64,000 nucleotides of DNA, from the NCBI GenBank assembly GCA_016786845.1, contig JAEUVB010000002.1, positions 28,211-92,210 of the forward strand. Direction: 5' to 3'. A program made the translations under genes and the position numbers. Of the stretch, positions 62,833 to 64,000 are shown piece after piece. Position 1 is the stretch's first letter. Each line of letters begins with the position of its first letter. The stretch is from Chitinophagaceae bacterium. Its GTDB lineage: Bacteria; Bacteroidota; Bacteroidia; Chitinophagales; Chitinophagaceae. Under the pieces are notes generated by a model. The model saw only the letters and a list, made by a program, of their open reading frames with translations. It was not told the origin of the DNA and searched no databases.

Positions 62833-62963
62833 GGGCAGACCGGGACCTGCCGGGGTAAGTCGCGATCAAAACCCACAGATCCCGGTCTGGCTGTTTCCTT
62901 TTTCCGCAAGCGGAAAGGAAACCAAGCCAACCGGGATGACATCTCCGTAGCAGGAGTATCGTA

Positions 62964-63073
62964 AGCCTCAGCATCTCGCCAAGCGCTCGTATCAAACGAA
63001 ATCTAAATTAAGGAATGTCATCCCGGTTGTCCCGGCTTCAACAGTCTCGTCGCATCCAAAAAATGATATGCCG
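62964..63073. repeat. 110-bp direct repeat, copy 2
   Basis: It differs from copy 1 mainly in its first 40 bases (CATCTCGCCAAGCGCTCG) and lacks the inverted end that follows copy 1. Confidence 0.8.
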
Positions 63074-63180
63074 AAGCCGAATCCCCCCAACTAAAAATTA
63101 AACACTAAACACTAAAAACTAATAACATGTTAATCTTCAAAACCTTCACATAGGTGAACGTTTTTCCTTTTCCGCCCGAC

Positions 63181-63188
63181 TACGTTTG
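63181..63188 (+). promoter_or_regulatory. TAnnTTTG element before the heptapeptide-repeat ORF
   Basis: TACGTTTG matches the -7 consensus; a T-rich GTTTTT (63160-63165) sits roughly at -33. The ATG at 63225 follows after 36 nt. Confidence 0.4.
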
Positions 63189-63224
63189 TCCTACCAAAAC
63201 AAAGTATTTCAATCATACGAAATC

Positions 63225-63704
63225 ATGAAGAGGACAAAACAAAATATAACCCACTCCTTCCCACGCTCAAACAGCGATTTTCCTGCTTTTACAGGCCTAT
63301 ACGCTGTTTCGGTCAATGGATATCCAACATCGGTCTGTGGTTATTCTGTTTCTGCCAATGGATATTCAACTTCTGCCAATGGATATCTTTCTTCTATCTC
63401 CTGTGTCATCTCTTCTGCCAATGGTTATTTGTTTTATGTCCATGATTACTCAACTTTAACCCACTCATATCCGGCTCCGGTCTATGGATACTTCACTTCT
63501 GTCCATGGTTGTTCTTATTCTGCCTTTGGATACCCAACTTCTGCAAATGGATATTCAATCACTGCCGCAGATTATTCCTTATCAAATAGTAAATATTTCA
63601 TTTCTGTCATTGCAATTTCAGTTACACTTCTACAATATTTAGATTTCATCCCCACATTATTTCATTTACGAACCACATTATTATCTTCCCTCCATCCTCC
63701 TTAG
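63225..63704 (+). CDS. ORF of 7-residue (21-bp) tandem repeats, consensus S-A-N-G-Y-S-T
   Basis: 159 codons from an ATG at 63225. After about 28 residues (MKRTKQNITHSFPRSNSD...) the frame consists of consecutive 21-bp units: SVNGYPT, SVCGYSV, SANGYST, SANGYLS, SISCVIS, SANGYLF, YVHDYST, LTHSYPA, PVYGYFT, SVHGCSY, SAFGYPT, SANGYSI, TAADYSL and decayed copies to about 63640. The aromatic Tyr of the unit is the most constant position. Units differ at silent sites (GGA/GGT, TAT/TAC), which hints at selection on protein. There is no signal peptide. It may be a low-complexity protein, a leader controlling the next gene, or a decaying DNA repeat; I do not recognise the family. Confidence 0.45.
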   Translation: MKRTKQNITHSFPRSNSDFPAFTGLYAVSVNGYPTSVCGYSVSANGYSTSANGYLSSISCVISSANGYLFYVHDYSTLTHSYPAPVYGYFTSVHGCSYSAFGYPTSANGYSITAADYSLSNSKYFISVIAISVTLLQYLDFIPTLFHLRTTLLSSLHPP

Positions 63705-63832
63705 CGATCCCTTTCCAATTTAGGACGCTGCCAAACCCTAAATGAAAAATTCAAACTCATTCACCCGCCGTCTAATGCCTTGGCAACACATCAACACGGC
63801 AATATTTTTAAACAATTATAAATTAAATTAAA

Positions 63833-64000
63833 ATGTCTACATCAAATAATAATTTGTCTCAACAGGAACTTTATACCATCGCTAAACTATGCTGGAATTC
63901 CTGCAAACAAAAACAATCCAATTTCCTTTCCTTTAAGGCAAAATATGATATGCCTTTCATCGATGCACATCTGGATCAAATCGAACAGGCCCAAACCCTC
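63833..64000 (+). CDS. Start of an unrecognised gene, 56 codons to the window edge
   Basis: An ATG at 63833 after AT-rich ATTAAATTAAA opens a frame without stop to the end: MSTSNNNLSQQELYTIAKLCW, then NSCKQKQSNFLSFKAKYD and FIDAHLDQIEQAQTL. It looks cytoplasmic and helical with two Cys. It lies 128 bp after the heptapeptide-repeat ORF in the same direction, and the AT-rich leader is like those of expressed genes in this window. I cannot name the family from this much. Confidence 0.6.
   Translation, partial: MSTSNNNLSQQELYTIAKLCWNSCKQKQSNFLSFKAKYDMPFIDAHLDQIEQAQTL

Larger units (their letters stand above)
62515..63224. other. 710-bp non-coding region rich in repeats
   Basis: It holds a GC-rich element (about 62620-62710), two copies of a 110-bp direct repeat (62723-62832 and 62964-63073), a short hairpin TTCCGC/GCGGAA (about 62906-62922), an AT-rich patch of AAACACTAA units (63088-63125) and the promoter-like element at 63181-63188. 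Frames open across the direct repeats have no coding character. I see no gene here. Confidence 0.6.

Noticed and set aside
62704..62995. Open frames on both strands in the direct-repeat region
   Set aside because: They arise from the GC-rich repeat sequence, have no start context and overlap each other on opposite strands.
63300..63650. CRISPR array at the 21-bp repeats
   Set aside because: The units are contiguous, diverge from one another and have no unique spacers; they keep a single reading frame.

Overview
The window is a gene-dense stretch of a Bacteroidota chromosome, most likely from the Chitinophagales/Sphingobacteriales side of the phylum; the family is an inference. Lineage signs are secreted proteins with SprB-type repeats and type IX secretion (T9SS) C-terminal domains, a TonB-dependent receptor next to a HmuY-like protein, a four-helix-bundle S23 protein, many upstream elements matching the Bacteroidota promoter consensus TTTG / TAnnTTTG, AT-rich leaders without strong Shine-Dalgarno sites, and typical Bacteroidota intergenic repeats (CATTCAACATT and CACAGATTA types). 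I see no prophage, IS transposase, CRISPR array or rRNA operon.

Layout. 1-1043: 5' part of a secreted SprB-repeat protein. 1.4-8.3 kb: yifB, a secreted protein with a His...Cys pattern, an MBOAT/SGNH O-acetylation pair, an aldo/keto reductase and recO. 8.35-12.85 kb: a reverse-strand operon hmgA-hppD-paaA-paaB-paaC joining tyrosine/homogentisate and phenylacetate catabolism. 13.1-16.8 kb: a T9SS-exported esterase and an EnvC-like murein hydrolase activator. 16.8-22.2 kb: an ECF sigma factor with an unusual 15-bp inverted repeat over its start codon, an 82-residue protein bracketed by hairpins, a TonB-dependent receptor and a HmuY-like secreted protein. 22.4-26.7 kb: asd, an S23 gene between inverted repeats, mtgA and aspS. 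26.8-31.1 kb: a dnaE/dinB translesion pair with a palindrome over its promoter. 32.4-39.4 kb: a Crp/Fnr regulator divergent from a NuoG-like formate dehydrogenase, then deoC, an aldehyde dehydrogenase and an N-terminal-half aldehyde dehydrogenase. 39.6-48.9 kb: a calcium-type P-ATPase and a tetR-tolC-mfp-rnd efflux operon. 49.0-56.9 kb: der, initiator tRNA, era, a PLP enzyme, feoB and a dipeptide epimerase. 57.0-62.5 kb: an Ig-like lipoprotein, an alpha/beta hydrolase, tatC, a DUF1573 protein, tadA and mtfA. 62.5-64 kb: a non-coding repeat patch, an ORF made of 7-residue (21-bp) repeats, and the start of an unrecognised gene.

The most unusual items are the start-codon hairpin of the ECF sigma gene (17419-17471), the heptapeptide-repeat ORF with its own promoter-like element (63181-63704), the palindrome over the dinB promoter (31078-31101), a repeated very short spacing between promoter element and start (recO, era, tadA, the DUF1573 gene and tRNA-fMet), and intergenic repeats that supply stop or start codons to asd, mtfA and hmgA. 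I did not find one large unmistakable new system; the two strongest candidates are the ECF leader and the heptapeptide-repeat locus. All statements come from reading the sequence; no database search was run.
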